The position numbers and the translations under genes were made by a program. DNA of 6,059 nucleotides, taken from assembly GCA_030667035.1 (NCBI GenBank), contig DAOUWQ010000099.1, positions 1 through 6,059 on the forward strand, in the 5' to 3' direction. Shown here in pieces: positions 5,443 to 6,059 of the stretch. The notes under the pieces are model-generated. The model did not search any database. It saw nothing but the letters and a program-made list of their open reading frames with translations, and was not told where the DNA came from. The stretch comes from Candidatus Heimdallarchaeota archaeon (lineage in GTDB: Archaea > Asgardarchaeota > Heimdallarchaeia > JABLTI01). The first letter of the stretch is position 1. The number at the start of each line of letters is the position of its first letter.

Positions 5443-5458
5443 CGATTTTTCGCTCCAT
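5432..5458 (-). other. Eight-codon upstream reading frame overlapping the coiled-coil gene start
   Basis: ATG at 5458-5456 opens MERKIVEW and stops at TAA (5434-5432), out of frame with and overlapping the TTG start at 5442. It begins near the predicted transcript start. Whether it is translated cannot be told from sequence. Confidence 0.3.
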
Positions 5459-5475
5459 CAACAAAACAATAATTT

Positions 5476-5486
5476 CTATTTATAGT
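5476..5486 (-). promoter_or_regulatory. TATA box for the coiled-coil gene
   Basis: On the minus strand ACTATAAATAG is a near-ideal archaeal TATA box, 34-44 nt upstream of the TTG start. It predicts a transcript start near 5456, a leader of about 14 nt beginning close to the GGAG. The rest of the 155-bp region 5443-5597 is AT-rich and shows no gene. Confidence 0.6.
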
Positions 5487-5597
5487 CTTTTGTTCTTTAA
5501 TCATTATTATATTTTTTTTAACAGATAGAAAATGACACCATATTATTATTCAATTTTTTCACAATACTATCTAAATTTTGTTCCTAATAACACCACT

Positions 5598-6059
5598 TTA
5601 TCGTTTAAATAACCATTTTTCATCTTTAAAGAATTCGTGTCCGATTCTCAATGCTTCTGTTTTTTCTCTTTCGGAAAGCTTGCCGGGAACAAGTTTCACT
5701 TTCAAAGCATTTTCAAGTCCTTCTATCAAAGCATTACCTATTTCATCAAAAGATGGAATAGTACCTAATTCCAATTCAAGACTTGACACTCGTTCTTTCG
5801 CGTGGGATATCATCTTCGATTTTAACTTTTCATCGGGGACGATCAATAATGAAAACATTTTCTCAACGTTAACTTGTCTCAAAATAGTACCATGTTGTAA
5901 TACGACACCATTACGACGTGTTAAAGCGCTTCCTGAGATCTTCTTACCCGATTTTTTGAGAACAATATCATTTATTGGTTTGAATTCCGATTCAATATTC
6001 AGCTTTGCTAAACCGTCTACTATTCCTCCACAAATCAATTCATAAATTTTGATTATATC
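5598..6059 (-). CDS. lplA: Lipoate-protein ligase A, C-terminal part (5' end outside the window)
   Basis: The frame is open to the right edge; the visible 153 residues begin DIIKIYELICGG. They match the second half of the biotin/lipoate A/B ligase fold: FKPINDIVL, then GKKISGSALTRR carrying the lysine equivalent to E. coli LplA Lys133 that binds lipoyl-AMP, then GVVLQHGTIL. The protein ends in DEKWLFKR, a usual end for this domain. Known ligases activate lipoate with ATP and transfer it to a lysine of 2-oxoacid dehydrogenase E2 or glycine-cleavage H protein in the cytoplasm. The accessory C-terminal domain of E. coli LplA is absent, as in archaeal two-part enzymes that need a separate LplB; no such gene lies downstream here. 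No cysteine sits just before the GKKISGSA segment, which argues against a LipM-type octanoyltransferase. Family is confident; ligase rather than transferase is inferred. Confidence 0.88.
   Translation of the reverse strand, partial: DIIKIYELICGGIVDGLAKLNIESEFKPINDIVLKKSGKKISGSALTRRNGVVLQHGTILRQVNVEKMFSLLIVPDEKLKSKMISHAKERVSSLELELGTIPSFDEIGNALIEGLENALKVKLVPGKLSEREKTEALRIGHEFFKDEKWLFKR

Noticed and set aside
5578..6045. Plus-strand open frame of 155 codons opposite the lipoate ligase
   Set aside because: The minus strand encodes an unmistakable ligase domain; the plus-strand translation is Ser/Phe-rich with no motif.
5598..6059. LipM-type octanoyltransferase instead of a ligase
   Set aside because: The catalytic Cys expected just before the GRKxxGSAQ segment is replaced by an FKPINDIV stretch typical of ligases.
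1..6059. Defence island, mobile element, CRISPR or RNA gene
   Set aside because: No transposase, integrase, nuclease, repeat-spacer pattern, tRNA cloverleaf or rRNA segment was found on either strand; genes look chromosomal.

Overview
This window reads as archaeal chromosomal DNA. Adjacent genes encode both subunit types of the 20S proteasome core, promoters are TATA-like boxes roughly 25 nt ahead of plausible transcript starts, UTG/GTG starts are frequent, and the DNA is AT-rich with T-tract gene ends. The large share of unfamiliar proteins (tandem helix-hairpin-helix protein, winged-helix regulator, coiled-coil protein) suits a poorly studied lineage. An Asgard-type archaeon is possible, but nothing in the sequence fixes the phylum. 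There is no phage, transposon, CRISPR, tRNA or rRNA signal.

Layout, left to right. (1) The 5' part of a minus-strand gene for a duplicated helix-hairpin-helix protein (1-422, cut by the window edge). (2) A divergent promoter region, then a plus-strand winged-helix protein (634-1410). (3) A plus-strand psmB-psmA operon (1562-2918) with its own TATA box, a 1-nt gap between the genes, and a hairpin plus T-rich terminator. (4) A minus-strand HAD-family phosphatase (2957-3673), convergent with psmA. (5) A 173-bp divergent intergenic region with a 16-bp perfect palindrome. (6) A plus-strand HEAT-repeat protein (3847-4716). (7) A minus-strand protein of unknown function (4726-5442) with a ribbon-helix-helix-like N-terminus, a coiled coil and a conserved-looking acidic tail. 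(8) The 3' part of a minus-strand lipoate-protein ligase A (5598-6059, cut by the window edge).

The best understood unit is the proteasome operon. The beta subunit has a 14-residue propeptide ending in Gly before the catalytic Thr and keeps the catalytic triad. The alpha subunit keeps the gate cluster and the pocket lysine that receives the C-termini of ATPase activators. The other genes are mostly single-gene units on alternating strands, so shared function with the proteasome cannot be read from context, although the winged-helix gene directly upstream is a reasonable candidate regulator.

The less ordinary signals are: short AUG reading frames that end at or just before the start codons of four genes, three of which begin with UTG/GTG-type codons; the palindromic T-run/A-run elements in two intergenic regions; the near-identical DNA repeat inside the HEAT gene; the internal duplication in the left-edge protein; and the domain layout of the unknown protein at 4726-5442. 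I did not find a convincing new multi-gene system.
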